DNA of 64,000 nt from Hyphomonas jannaschiana VP2 (GTDB taxonomy: Bacteria; Pseudomonadota; Alphaproteobacteria; Caulobacterales; Hyphomonadaceae): positions 434,001 to 498,000 of the forward strand of contig NZ_ARYJ01000001.1 in NCBI RefSeq assembly GCF_000685215.1, written 5' to 3'. The notes under the pieces are model-generated. The model was given only the letters and a program-made list of their open reading frames with translations, had not been told where the DNA came from and made no database searches. This document shows positions 27,698 through 35,542 of this stretch, one piece after another (positions within the stretch are counted from its first letter, which is position 1; every line of letters begins with the position of its first letter). A program made the translations under genes and the position numbers.

Positions 27698-27909
27698 GCG
27701 GCAGAGATTGCCACGGGCGCGTATCAGACGGATTCAGGCGCGCCGGGGCCGCCCTATATGGCGTCTACACGGTGTATATAGGGTGTTCTTCACGGTGTTT
27801 GGGGGGACTTATCCAACAGCCCGGAACGCCCCTTCGTCTGTGTGCGGCGCAACAAATTCACAGCCGATCCGGAAGCTGTGGAATTCTTCGCGTGATTTGC
27901 GAAAATTTT

Positions 27910-27938
27910 TTGACAGGGACTCGACTCAGGCGAGCTTT
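27910..27938 (+). promoter_or_regulatory. Promoter-like sequence before the structured RNA
   Basis: A perfect TTGACA (27910-27915) with 17 nt to AGCTTT (27933-27938); the -35 is exact, the -10 poor. It is immediately followed by the perfect hairpin GTTTCGTTA-AGC-TAACGAAAC (27948-27968) that would form the 5' end of the transcript. An imperfect hairpin AATTCTTCGC / GCGAAAATT followed by T's (27883-27910) precedes the -35 and may insulate it. Upstream of that, 27698-27880 holds nothing I recognise. Confidence 0.45.
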
Positions 27939-27945
27939 GGTGAGA

Positions 27946-28485
27946 TCGTTTCGTTAAGCTAACGAAACCCGGCGGGAGCAGACCCGCCAACGGACGGTGG
28001 CAGAGCACGTCGCCCCCGGATCGATCCGGGTCAGGAGCAAGGCTGTGAGAGCAGCGGCGCAAAGGACCCGGCGGGATGAAGGGACAAAGCAGGCGGCGTA
28101 TTCCGGAGGGGAGCTAGACCCCGCAAGGAAAGGCTGTAGGCCATGACCGGAGCGCGATCCGAAACATGGTGGCAAAGCTGAAGCACGGATGGAAATCCGA
28201 CAGGGCAACCTGGAAGAAAACCTGAAGGAAATCAGCGGCGTACAGGTGACGTGAGGCATCGCCCGGGATGCTGCGGAACCGCGGACCTTAACGGCCATGG
28301 GCGCCAGCCCGTTCCCAAGACGAGCAGGCGACCGGCCGGGTCCGACAGGGGTGAAGACAGCCTGTTAGCGCAGGCCTGAAGCACTCCGGTGTTAGATGAC
28401 CGGCGACGAGTGCTAGCACAGTGTCTCGGTAGTCCGATTCGAAACACCAGGAAAGGCGTCCTCCCCTGGGAGGGCGCCTTTTTCT
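27946..28485 (+). ncRNA. Large structured non-coding RNA, class unknown
   Basis: About 540 nt without a credible ORF but with dense, perfect local pairing: 27948-27968 (9-bp stem), 27971-27988, 28015-28030 (CCCGGAT-CG-ATCCGGG), 28141-28169 (nested CCATG/CATGG and CGGA/TCCG), 28186-28199 (GGAA loop), 28201-28212 (GCAA loop), 28222-28235 (GGAA loop), 28360-28375, and 28381-28413 (nested GCACT/AGTGC and CCGGT/ACCGG). Three GNRA-type tetraloops in 50 nt are typical of folded RNAs. It ends in an intrinsic terminator. I looked for hallmarks of RNase P RNA (GGAAAGTCC), permuted tmRNA (tag codons, T-arm-CCA), group II domain V and cobalamin riboswitches and saw none. The minus-strand ORF over it looks fortuitous. 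Confidence 0.5.
28453..28485 (+). terminator. Intrinsic terminator of the structured RNA
   Basis: AAGGCGTCCTCCC pairs with GGGAGGGCGCCTT (13 bp with one G-U) followed by TTTTT. It acts on the plus strand and also lies just beyond the stop of the convergent nhaC-type gene at 28511. Confidence 0.85.
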
Positions 28486-28510
28486 GTTGGGGGCTTGCTG
28501 TGTGTACGGA

Positions 28511-29860
28511 TCAGCTGAGCGCGAGGCCCGCGAACAGGTAGATCACCGAGGTGACCGCCCCCGCCGCCACAGCATAAGGCAGCTGCGTCGCGACATGGCG
28601 GACATGGTCGCATCCTGCTGCAAGGCTTGCGATGACGGTGGTGTCGGAGATGGGCGAGCAATGGTCGCCGAAGACGCCGCCCCCGATCACCGCCGCCAGC
28701 ATCAGCTCCGGCGGAAAGCCCACCACCTGCGCCACAGGCATCGCAATCGGCACCATGATCCCGAACGTCCCCCAGCTCGTCCCGGTCATGAACGCGGTCA
28801 CGCCCGCGACGATGAAAACCGCCATCGGCACCAGCGCCGCCGGCAGATAATCCGAAACGATTCCAGCCATGTAGGTGCCTGTCCCCAGCGCCTTCAGGCT
28901 CGCCCCGAACGCGATGGCGAGCAGCAGGACAGTCACCGGCGGCACCATCTCGCCAATGCCGCGGAAGAAGCGCTCCTGGATTTCCTTGCCGGTGAAAACC
29001 TTGCCGAGCCACAGCATCACGGCGGCCAGCGCGATCGCCACGCACACGCCCCACAGGATCGACAGGCTGCCGCTCCCGGCCAGCATGTTGCCCTTCCCCG
29101 TCCACGCCATGAACCCGATCGACCCCACCACCATCACCAGCAAAGGCAACCACATGTGAATCGCCCGGTTCGCAGGTGTGTGGTCCACGGTCTCCAGCTC
29201 CGCCGCGCCTGGCCGTGCCTCCAGATCTGCTGTGCGCATGGGGCCAAAGGTGCGGTTCAGCGTGACGGTCAGGAACACGCCTGCCAGCGTCAGCAGGGCA
29301 TAGGCGTTCCACATCACCGTGCCCGCAACCACGCCAAGGCTCTCTTCTCCGTAATAAGGCTGGACCAGTGTCAGCACATAGGCGCCCCATCCGTTCAGCA
29401 GGATCAGGGCTGAAACCGGCGCGGAGGTGGAGTCGATGACATAGGCCAGCCGCTCACGGGAGAGGCCGTGCGTGTCGAACAGGCGCCGCCCCAGCACGCC
29501 GGAGCTGAGCAGGCTGACATTGGTCTCCACGAAAATCAGCGTGCCAGCGATGGCAGGCGCGAGGCCCGCACGGCGCGGCGTGGAGGTCAGCCCCTTGCGG
29601 TCCAACAGGCCGACGGTGGCATCCACGCCGCCGGATTCCCGCATGAACACGATCAGCGCGCCGATCAGGAGGCAGAACACCAGCACGCGTGCATTGCCCG
29701 CATCGGTCAGCACCTGCACAGACCGTTCCGCAGACATCAGCGAGCCCAGCACAGGATTGCCGCCCACAATCAGGGTTTCAGACGCGATCAGGCCAAGGCC
29801 GAGCGCGACATAGACATTGCGCCATAGCGCCGCCACGACGATCGCCAGCACGGGCGGCAA
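28511..29860 (-). CDS. NhaC-family Na+/H+ antiporter
   Basis: A 449-aa inner-membrane protein with about eleven transmembrane helices. It carries the NhaC-type motifs LIFVETNVSLLSSGVLGR, STSAPVSALILLNGWGAY, FMTGTSWGTFGIMVPIAMP and FGDHCSPISDTTVIAS (the last is the ion-site signature). These proteins exchange cytosolic sodium, and in some cases amino acids, for protons. There is no ATG or GTG at the N terminus: the frame opens after a TGA, and only a TTG (29860) or a CTG (29878, preceded by AAAGGGG) is available, so the true start may be the CTG. It converges on the structured RNA. Confidence 0.88.
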   Translation of the reverse strand: MPPVLAIVVAALWRNVYVALGLGLIASETLIVGGNPVLGSLMSAERSVQVLTDAGNARVLVFCLLIGALIVFMRESGGVDATVGLLDRKGLTSTPRRAGLAPAIAGTLIFVETNVSLLSSGVLGRRLFDTHGLSRERLAYVIDSTSAPVSALILLNGWGAYVLTLVQPYYGEESLGVVAGTVMWNAYALLTLAGVFLTVTLNRTFGPMRTADLEARPGAAELETVDHTPANRAIHMWLPLLVMVVGSIGFMAWTGKGNMLAGSGSLSILWGVCVAIALAAVMLWLGKVFTGKEIQERFFRGIGEMVPPVTVLLLAIAFGASLKALGTGTYMAGIVSDYLPAALVPMAVFIVAGVTAFMTGTSWGTFGIMVPIAMPVAQVVGFPPELMLAAVIGGGVFGDHCSPISDTTVIASLAAGCDHVRHVATQLPYAVAAGAVTSVIYLFAGLALS

Positions 29861-30080
29861 CAGGGTCAGGATTTCCAGGGCGCGCCCCTTTCCGATTCAG
29901 CCTTCCACGGGCGCACACTCGCCCAGACACGGCAGCGCTGGCAAGGGCGGCCCGCCCCGGACGGCAGCCACCTCATCGCGCGCATGCTTAACGGGCAATC
30001 GCTTGCAACTTCGGTTCTGCTGGATGCACAGGCAGGCTTGTGCTTAACTTTCTCCAGTTTCGTGGAGGGAGGAAAACGGG

Positions 30081-32357
30081 ATGACACGCCGGTCCAGGGC
30101 ATTGATTGCCGCGAGTACGCTGGTTCTGGCAGCGGCCTGTGCCAGCACGCCCAATTCGCAGTCCGGCAGTGATGACGCCGCAAGCGACAACTGGCTTGAG
30201 GCAGCCTGGCACTGGATGTTTCCGCCTGAAGTGCCTCCACCTCCACCTCCGCCCCCTCCTCCCCCACCGCCGCCTCCGCCGCCGCCACCTCCTCCGCCTC
30301 CACCGCCTCCTCCTCCGCTTGTGACGGAGATGGTGGCCGGATACCCGGCCGACGAGCTGGCTGCGGTGATCCAGTCGGCCGGCGTCGACCCCTACCAGCC
30401 GGCCAATCGCGAAATGGTCCGCGCCCAACTCATGGTGCATGGCGTCGCATATGAGAAAACGGATGAAGTGCTTCGCTATTTCGGGATCGACCCGGGCGAG
30501 CCGTCCAACCCGGGCAGCGCATCTCAAGGCAGCACAAGTGGTACGTCCGGCGGTAGCCGGAACAATAGCGACGATTATTACATGGAGAATGGCCCGGGAA
30601 GTCCGCCGGGAGAAGAGGAGAGTGCCTTCAATTATCAGGAGCTTGAGAGCATGCTGCGCGCCTACGGTTATGACGTGCCGGCCAACGCGACAGCGGACGA
30701 ACTGGAAGCCCTGTTTTACGACGCCCTTGAAAGCATGCCGGAGCCAGCCGCCGCAGGCCCGGGCAACATGTCCCAATGCCAGGCCGAACTGGAAGATCCG
30801 GAGACGATCAGCCTGATCTGTGAACTGTATGATGACATCGGCCGGAACAGTGAACTGAAGACCGCGAAAGTCCCGGTCGGGGATGACCTGACCGCCACAC
30901 TCAGACGGATCGCCGTTCAGGTAAGTGGCGGCATGGACCGGCTGGAGCTGGGCATGCCGGATGCGCGGCTGTGTGTCTGGAACATGGATGGCGTCGTTAC
31001 CCAAGAAAACTACATGTACTTCGGCGAATGCGGTCTGTGGACGGAACCCCTCAGCAAGCTGGTTGAGGCGGGCGCCGGGAATTTCAATACCGGCCGCGTC
31101 GCCCATCAGGCCCCGAACGAAATGGTCGTCGACCAGGCCTATTTCCTCGAAATAGCCATCCAGCCGCTGACACAGAACATCTCCGTTGAAGCCGCCGATA
31201 CGATGCTGACCAGTACGCTCGGCACCGGCCTTGCGCCCGGCAGCACGGAAACCCCCTTCGCCATCTCATTCGATACGGTGAAGGCGTCGAAGATCATGTC
31301 GGCGACGCTGGAAGGTGACGACGAATTCGAGATCCGCGCCATGACGCCGGAGCAACAGGCTGTCCTGCCGGATGCACCGACGGTGTGGAAATGGCGGGTG
31401 GTTCCGAAGGAGGATGGTGCCGGCTATCTTCAGTACAACCTGTCCCAGAGCCTGGAGATCGATGGCGAACGGTTCGACCGGTCCGTGAAAACGATCTGGC
31501 TGGATGTCGATGTCTCGACCATAGACGACCTGCTGGAAGACGATGAACCGCCTGCGACGCGTGACACGTCCATCATGGCAAGCACGCTGGTGGCCCCAAC
31601 AAATAATGGCACGCCGGAAATGATGTCTGCGTCGGCCGAGGCCAGATGTACGTTCATAGAAGGCAGCGATCCGGACCGGTTCGCCATGGTGCTCTCCAAT
31701 CTCGCCTACAATCCGCCGATCAGCCGTCTGGCGGTAACCCATGCGGATGGGGACCGGATCACCGACGCCCTGCTCGAAACGGGCTTCAGCGTCCAGCGCT
31801 GCCGTGACACCGGACGCAGCGCCACGCTCAGCGCTCTGCGCGAAGTGGGCCGCAAATCGCTCGCCCGCAAACAGGCCGGCGCCCATCCGGCGACCTTCTT
31901 CTATTATTCCGGACACGGCGTGAATATTGACGGGACAAATTATGTCCTGCCAGTCGACCTGCCGGGCGCCAGCACGGCGGAAATTGAGGACGGTGCCGTC
32001 AGCTTCGAGCAGATCTTCAACATCGTCTCGACAGCGGTCGCCTCCACCAGCTTCATCGTGTTCGACGCCTGCCGGACGGTCATGGACGATGAAAGCCGCG
32101 GCATGCTGCGCAGCTACCAGCCGGTCACCTGGTCAAGCGGTGTCTTCCAGGCCTATGCGACCGAGCCCGGCAAGACGGCCGCCGATGACGGGGCTTATTC
32201 CGAGGAACTGGCCCAGCGCATTCCGGCCGCCGGCGTCCCCGCCAACGTCCTGTTCAAGCGCGTTCAGGACGCGGTCGCCCGGCGCACCAACGAACAGCAG
32301 CATCCGAACTATATAGACCTGACGACCGGCGGGGACTTCTACTTCCAGCCTGAATAG
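30081..32357 (+). CDS. Lipoprotein with polyproline tract and C-terminal caspase-like domain
   Basis: A 758-aa exported protein. A signal peptide ends in a lipobox (LAAAC, Cys about residue 20), so it is anchored in a membrane facing the periplasm. A run of 28 consecutive prolines (residues about 54-81) forms a rigid spacer. Residues about 90-230 contain two similar helical units (YPADELAAVIQSAGVDP and a partner near 190-225). The C-terminal peptidase C14 domain (about 540-755) has the catalytic pair: His612 in YYSGHGVN and Cys664 in FDACR. GGGAGG lies 9 nt before the ATG. Bacterial orthocaspases cut after Lys/Arg, but a surface-tethered one with such a spacer is unusual. Its role is unknown. 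Confidence 0.85.
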   Translation: MTRRSRALIAASTLVLAAACASTPNSQSGSDDAASDNWLEAAWHWMFPPEVPPPPPPPPPPPPPPPPPPPPPPPPPPPPLVTEMVAGYPADELAAVIQSAGVDPYQPANREMVRAQLMVHGVAYEKTDEVLRYFGIDPGEPSNPGSASQGSTSGTSGGSRNNSDDYYMENGPGSPPGEEESAFNYQELESMLRAYGYDVPANATADELEALFYDALESMPEPAAAGPGNMSQCQAELEDPETISLICELYDDIGRNSELKTAKVPVGDDLTATLRRIAVQVSGGMDRLELGMPDARLCVWNMDGVVTQENYMYFGECGLWTEPLSKLVEAGAGNFNTGRVAHQAPNEMVVDQAYFLEIAIQPLTQNISVEAADTMLTSTLGTGLAPGSTETPFAISFDTVKASKIMSATLEGDDEFEIRAMTPEQQAVLPDAPTVWKWRVVPKEDGAGYLQYNLSQSLEIDGERFDRSVKTIWLDVDVSTIDDLLEDDEPPATRDTSIMASTLVAPTNNGTPEMMSASAEARCTFIEGSDPDRFAMVLSNLAYNPPISRLAVTHADGDRITDALLETGFSVQRCRDTGRSATLSALREVGRKSLARKQAGAHPATFFYYSGHGVNIDGTNYVLPVDLPGASTAEIEDGAVSFEQIFNIVSTAVASTSFIVFDACRTVMDDESRGMLRSYQPVTWSSGVFQAYATEPGKTAADDGAYSEELAQRIPAAGVPANVLFKRVQDAVARRTNEQQHPNYIDLTTGGDFYFQPE

Positions 32358-32372
32358 GCTGACCGGAATGAA

Positions 32373-32408
32373 GAAGCCGCCTGCTCCCCCTCCGGCGCAG
32401 GCGGCTTC
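32373..32408. terminator. Bidirectional hairpin between convergent genes
   Basis: GAAGCCGCCTGC (32373-32384) pairs perfectly over 12 bp with GCAGGCGGCTTC (32397-32408) around a 12-nt loop, midway between the caspase-like gene and the opposing lipoprotein gene. There is no T-run on either side, so a factor-dependent or processing role is equally possible. Confidence 0.55.
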
Positions 32409-32440
32409 CGCTGTCAGTCCCAGCCCCCTGGGCGCAGCGA

Positions 32441-33037
32441 TCAGTAACGCAGCGGCGACTCTTCCTTCACCGGCTCTTCCGGTGCCGGCACCGGATCGGG
32501 CGTGCCCTTGATCAGCGTGTCTTCCGGCGTGACGCCGGAGCTGGCCGCCGCGCAGCAGCGTACCTGCATCTCAAGCACCTTGCTGTTGAAACGGCATTGC
32601 TGGTCGTTGATTTCCCGCATGATCGACATGCCGCCGGCGCGATATGTGTAGCGCGTCTGGGTACAGCTTGTCAGCGTGAAGCCCGGACGGCAGGTGCCGA
32701 TTGCGGAATTCTGGATGGTGCGGGTCTCGCACACGACTTCGTCCGTCTTGTTGGCCGCCTCTTCCGCGCGCGCCATGGCCGCGGCGGCGAGTTCCTTCGC
32801 CTCGGCGGCGGCAGTGGCAGCGCCGTCGGCGACGTTCCGCGCCTCGGACAGGCGCATGTCTGTGTCAGCCAGGGCAACGGACTGCCCGTCAATCTCGACC
32901 TTCAGCTTGCAGACGCCCTCGTCCTGATGGTCCGGCACGGCGCAGTATTGAGCGACCGTCTGTTCCTTCGGAATGCCCTGGCAGGCAGCGGTGGCCGCTG
33001 CGAGCGCCACGGCGGCGAATAGTCCTGATTTAGCCAT
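32441..33037 (-). CDS. Cysteine-rich lipoprotein, function unknown
   Basis: A 198-aa protein with a signal peptide and lipobox (AATAAC) at the N terminus. Residues about 55-105 are an Ala/Glu-rich coiled coil, and the C-terminal half holds several cysteines (TCRPGF, TSCTQTR, QQCRF, VRCCAA) that could form disulfides in the periplasm. The end is Pro/Glu-rich. I chose the ATG at 33037 because GGAGG precedes it by 6 nt; the frame upstream to 33160 is not conserved-looking. No family is recognised. It lies 86 nt downstream of the ABC-2 permease gene. Confidence 0.65.
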   Translation of the reverse strand: MAKSGLFAAVALAAATAACQGIPKEQTVAQYCAVPDHQDEGVCKLKVEIDGQSVALADTDMRLSEARNVADGAATAAAEAKELAAAAMARAEEAANKTDEVVCETRTIQNSAIGTCRPGFTLTSCTQTRYTYRAGGMSIMREINDQQCRFNSKVLEMQVRCCAAASSGVTPEDTLIKGTPDPVPAPEEPVKEESPLRY

Positions 33038-33123
33038 GCGAGGCCTCCGTTCTGTCCAGCCTGGGCGGGACTTTGGGCTTTTGACAGCCGGAGGGTCAAC
33101 CTCACTCGCGGATAAGGCGAGTC

Positions 33124-33987
33124 TCAGGCCTTGAGTTTGTAACCTGAACGGAAGAGCCACCAGACCGCCAGAACCGAGATGGCCGAGAGGGCCCCGGTAT
33201 AGGCCATGCCGGTCCAGACGGAGGAGTTGGACACGCCAAGGAAACCATAGCGGAAGCCGTCGATCATGTAGAAGAACGGGTCCATATGGGCCAGGAACTG
33301 GAAAGGCGGCGTCATCACCTTGATGTCGTAGAACGTGCCCGACAGGAAAGTCAGCGGCACGATCACGAAATTGGTGACGGCGGAGAGATGGTCGAACTTG
33401 TCGGCCCAGATCCCGCCGATTGCGCCCAGGCCGCCGAGAACTATGGCTGATGTCAGGCTGAACCAGACAATCGGCCAGACATGCGCCACCGACAGGTTCG
33501 CCAGGCCGCTCAGCTGAATACCGATGGCGGAAATGATCGCCACCAGCAGGCCGCGGACAATCGAGCCACCAAGGAAACCGGCTGTCAGCTCGAGCGGCGA
33601 CAATGGCGGCATCAGGAAGTCGACATAGGTCGCGTTGAACTTGGCCTGCACCAGGCTGGAGCTGGTGTTCTGGAAGGCATTTTGAAGGATCGCCATGACG
33701 ATCAGGCCGGGCGCCAGGAAGTCATTGTAGTTCAGGCCCTCGAAATCGCCGGTCAGGTTGCCCCTGTCCCCGAAGGCCAGCTTGAACACGGTCATGAAGA
33801 GGAGCGTTGTGACCACAGGCGCCAGGATGGTCTGCATCCACACCTTCATAAATCTGCCCACTTCCCGTTTGAAAAGCGTCCAGAGGCCGAGCCCGTTCAC
33901 CGCACCATACTGGCGGACATTACGGCTGGCAGAAACGGAGGGGTCCGGTGCGGGCGCCGTAACGGCGGAGGAGTCGGTCGAAGTCAT
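33124..33987 (-). CDS. ABC-2 type transporter permease
   Basis: A 287-residue membrane protein with six transmembrane helices and the ABC2_membrane features: an amphipathic N-terminal helix (LFKREVGRFMKVWMQT), TM1-TM2 with the GLIVMAILQNAFQNTSSSLVQAK loop, and the late PLTFLSGTFYDI and FFYMIDGFRYGFLG motifs typical of YadH/NodJ-like exporters. Family members export lipids, polysaccharides or drugs together with a separate ATPase. No ATPase gene lies downstream, and upstream is the gcrA regulatory region, so the partner is elsewhere. Confidence 0.85.
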   Translation of the reverse strand: MTSTDSSAVTAPAPDPSVSASRNVRQYGAVNGLGLWTLFKREVGRFMKVWMQTILAPVVTTLLFMTVFKLAFGDRGNLTGDFEGLNYNDFLAPGLIVMAILQNAFQNTSSSLVQAKFNATYVDFLMPPLSPLELTAGFLGGSIVRGLLVAIISAIGIQLSGLANLSVAHVWPIVWFSLTSAIVLGGLGAIGGIWADKFDHLSAVTNFVIVPLTFLSGTFYDIKVMTPPFQFLAHMDPFFYMIDGFRYGFLGVSNSSVWTGMAYTGALSAISVLAVWWLFRSGYKLKA

Positions 33988-34080
33988 GGCGACGTATGTA
34001 GGGGCATTTCAGGCGCTGTGCGAGGCCCGATTTACGGAGTTTTTCTGAACCCAGCCATCAGGCTGCCCATGTGAGGAGAA

Positions 34081-34129
34081 TTCCACAGGCGCCACCTTTT
34101 TAACCACAATATGTAGAAAGCCTGTGGAA
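34081..34129. promoter_or_regulatory. Inverted repeat with DnaA-box-like sites upstream of gcrA
   Basis: TTCCACAGGC (34081-34090) and GCCTGTGGAA (34120-34129) are exact reverse complements. The right arm on the minus strand reads CTTTCCACA, and the spacer contains TTAACCACA; each has one mismatch to the relaxed DnaA box TTWTNCACA. In Caulobacter, DnaA activates gcrA, so DnaA binding here is plausible. The alternative is an unrelated repressor operator. Confidence 0.4.
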
Positions 34130-34173
34130 AGGCCGTCCCGCATGTTGTGTTTCGTTTCGCCATGGATACGATA

Positions 34174-34227
34174 TATAGGTGCTGAGCGGGGTGGCGCGTA
34201 ACTGCCATCTCAACATATAGGGGCTGA
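34174..34227 (+). promoter_or_regulatory. Tandem TATAGG(T/G)GCTGA elements before gcrA
   Basis: The 12-mer TATAGGTGCTGA (34174-34185) recurs as TATAGGGGCTGA (34216-34227), exactly 42 bp apart (four helical turns) on the same face of DNA. Both lie between the DnaA-like sites and the gcrA start and could be alternative -10 elements or regulator sites. Confidence 0.4.
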
Positions 34228-34270
34228 CGGACCTGAGTGTCGGGTCTGTACCAAGCAGGAAGGTGAATGC

Positions 34271-34804
34271 ATGTCCTGGACTGACGAACGCGTGAGTACG
34301 CTTAAAAAACTCTGGGCAGAGGGGCACTCGGCCTCCCAGATCGCAAAGCAGCTTGGCGGCGTGACCCGCAATGCCGTGATCGGCAAGGTCCACCGTCTTG
34401 GCCTGTCAGGCCGCGCCACACCGTCCCGTCCGGTCAAACGCCCGCCGCGCCTGGCCCGGCCGAAGCCCCGCGTTCTGCCGGATGGTTCGGTCAAGGTGGC
34501 CGCACCGCAGGCTCCGGAACGGCCTGCAGAAGCCCCGCGGACGGCGATCGAACGCCAGGAACCGCTGGCACCGCTGCCGCCGCTGACCATGGCGGACGGC
34601 GAACCGGCCACGATCCTGACGCTTCGGGATTCCATGTGCAAATGGCCAATCGGTGACCCGGCCGATCCCAAATTCGCGTTCTGCGGCCGCAAGGCTGACT
34701 GCGGTCCTTATTGCGCGGAACACGCAAAAGTCGCCTTCCAGCCCGCCCGCAAGCGGGCCTCCAAGCGCGGCGAATATGACTACGTCCGCCGCATCGCCGG
34801 CTGA
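34271..34804 (+). CDS. gcrA: Cell-cycle regulator GcrA
   Basis: A 177-aa protein. Residues 1-45 are the GcrA helix-turn-helix (WTDERVSTLKKLWAEGHSAS, then GGVTRNAVIGKVHRLGL), which reads methylated GANTC promoters and binds sigma-70. A Pro/Arg/Ala-rich linker follows, and the C-terminal domain (about 118-177) contains the conserved CKWPIGDP, FCGR and PYCAEHAKVA segment that contacts sigma domain 2. GcrA drives S-phase and division genes in Caulobacter-like bacteria together with CcrM and CtrA. AGGAAGG precedes the ATG. An intrinsic terminator follows the gene. Confidence 0.95.
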   Translation: MSWTDERVSTLKKLWAEGHSASQIAKQLGGVTRNAVIGKVHRLGLSGRATPSRPVKRPPRLARPKPRVLPDGSVKVAAPQAPERPAEAPRTAIERQEPLAPLPPLTMADGEPATILTLRDSMCKWPIGDPADPKFAFCGRKADCGPYCAEHAKVAFQPARKRASKRGEYDYVRRIAG

Positions 34805-34831
34805 TCAGCCCCGGCCGCGACGGCGAACGGA

Positions 34832-34863
34832 AAGCCCCCGGATGATTTCCGGGGGCTTTTTTT
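34832..34863 (+). terminator. Intrinsic terminator after gcrA
   Basis: AAGCCCCCGG (34832-34841) pairs with CCGGGGGCTT (34849-34858) around a 7-nt loop and runs into seven T residues. Confidence 0.9.
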
Positions 34864-34916
34864 ATCGCTGTCGACGCCTTCTTGCAGGACGTCGGCCCGG
34901 GAATTAGTTTGCCGGC

Positions 34917-35321
34917 ATGCCAAACTTCAACGCCACCTCCTTCCTGGAAAAGCTGGGCCTGCGCGCAACGCGCCCCCGGCAGGCGATCGCGCGTATCCTG
35001 TTCGCCGACGGGCACAACCGGCACGTCACCGCCGAATGGCTGGCAGAGGAAGTCAGCCAGCAGGGCGAGCCTGTGGCGCTGGCGACAATCTACAACACGC
35101 TCCACAGCCTGGCGGATGCCGGCGCGCTGCGCATGGTACGTGGCACGGGCCAGGACAATATCGTCTTCGACACCTACACCCAGCCGCACCATCATTTCCT
35201 GGATGAGAAAACCGGCGAACTGACCGACATTCCGGACGGCGCCCTGTCCATCGACGCCCTGCCCGCTGCACCGGAAGGCCGGACCATTGCGGGGTACGAC
35301 ATCGTTATCCGCCTGCGGTGA
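34917..35321 (+). CDS. irr: Fur-family transcriptional regulator, Irr-like
   Basis: A 134-aa Fur protein. The winged helix covers residues 5-85 (LRATRPRQAIARILFADGHNRH, then ALATIYNTLHSLADAGAL). The dimer domain follows: NIVFDTYTQPHHHFLDEKTGELTDI. Like Irr, and unlike Fur, it has no CxxC zinc motifs and keeps the HHH heme/metal-sensing triplet. Irr proteins sense heme status and repress or activate iron-uptake and heme genes in alphaproteobacteria. Symbol assignment rests on these features rather than a database hit. It lies alone between gcrA and phyR, with no strong ribosome site at the ATG. Confidence 0.8.
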   Translation: MPNFNATSFLEKLGLRATRPRQAIARILFADGHNRHVTAEWLAEEVSQQGEPVALATIYNTLHSLADAGALRMVRGTGQDNIVFDTYTQPHHHFLDEKTGELTDIPDGALSIDALPAAPEGRTIAGYDIVIRLR

Positions 35322-35542
35322 CCACAGGTTGCAAGACAACGAGGCGCAAACCCCGGTTTGTCCTTCAGGAATGAACAAGTGATCGGCCACGCGAAGCATG
35401 CTATGTTTTGCGTGACTTGGATGCCCGCGTCTGTTGCAAAAAGAACAGGAAACAGAGAACACTTGAGTTGCCGTGTTTCACTTGGGCACTTCGCTGTGTA
35501 GAGTTTGATTCTGGATGAAATCGCGGTTCGGGGGAACCTACA

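Noticed and set aside
27954-28298. Minus-strand 114-codon ORF over the structured RNA
   Set aside because: Composition is Arg/Ser/Cys-rich and irregular, it has no ribosome site, and it coincides exactly with the paired RNA region.
27946-28485. RNase P RNA, two-piece tmRNA or group II intron for the structured RNA
   Set aside because: No GGAAAGTCC core, no tag reading frame with T-arm and CCA end, and no domain V-like hairpin were seen.
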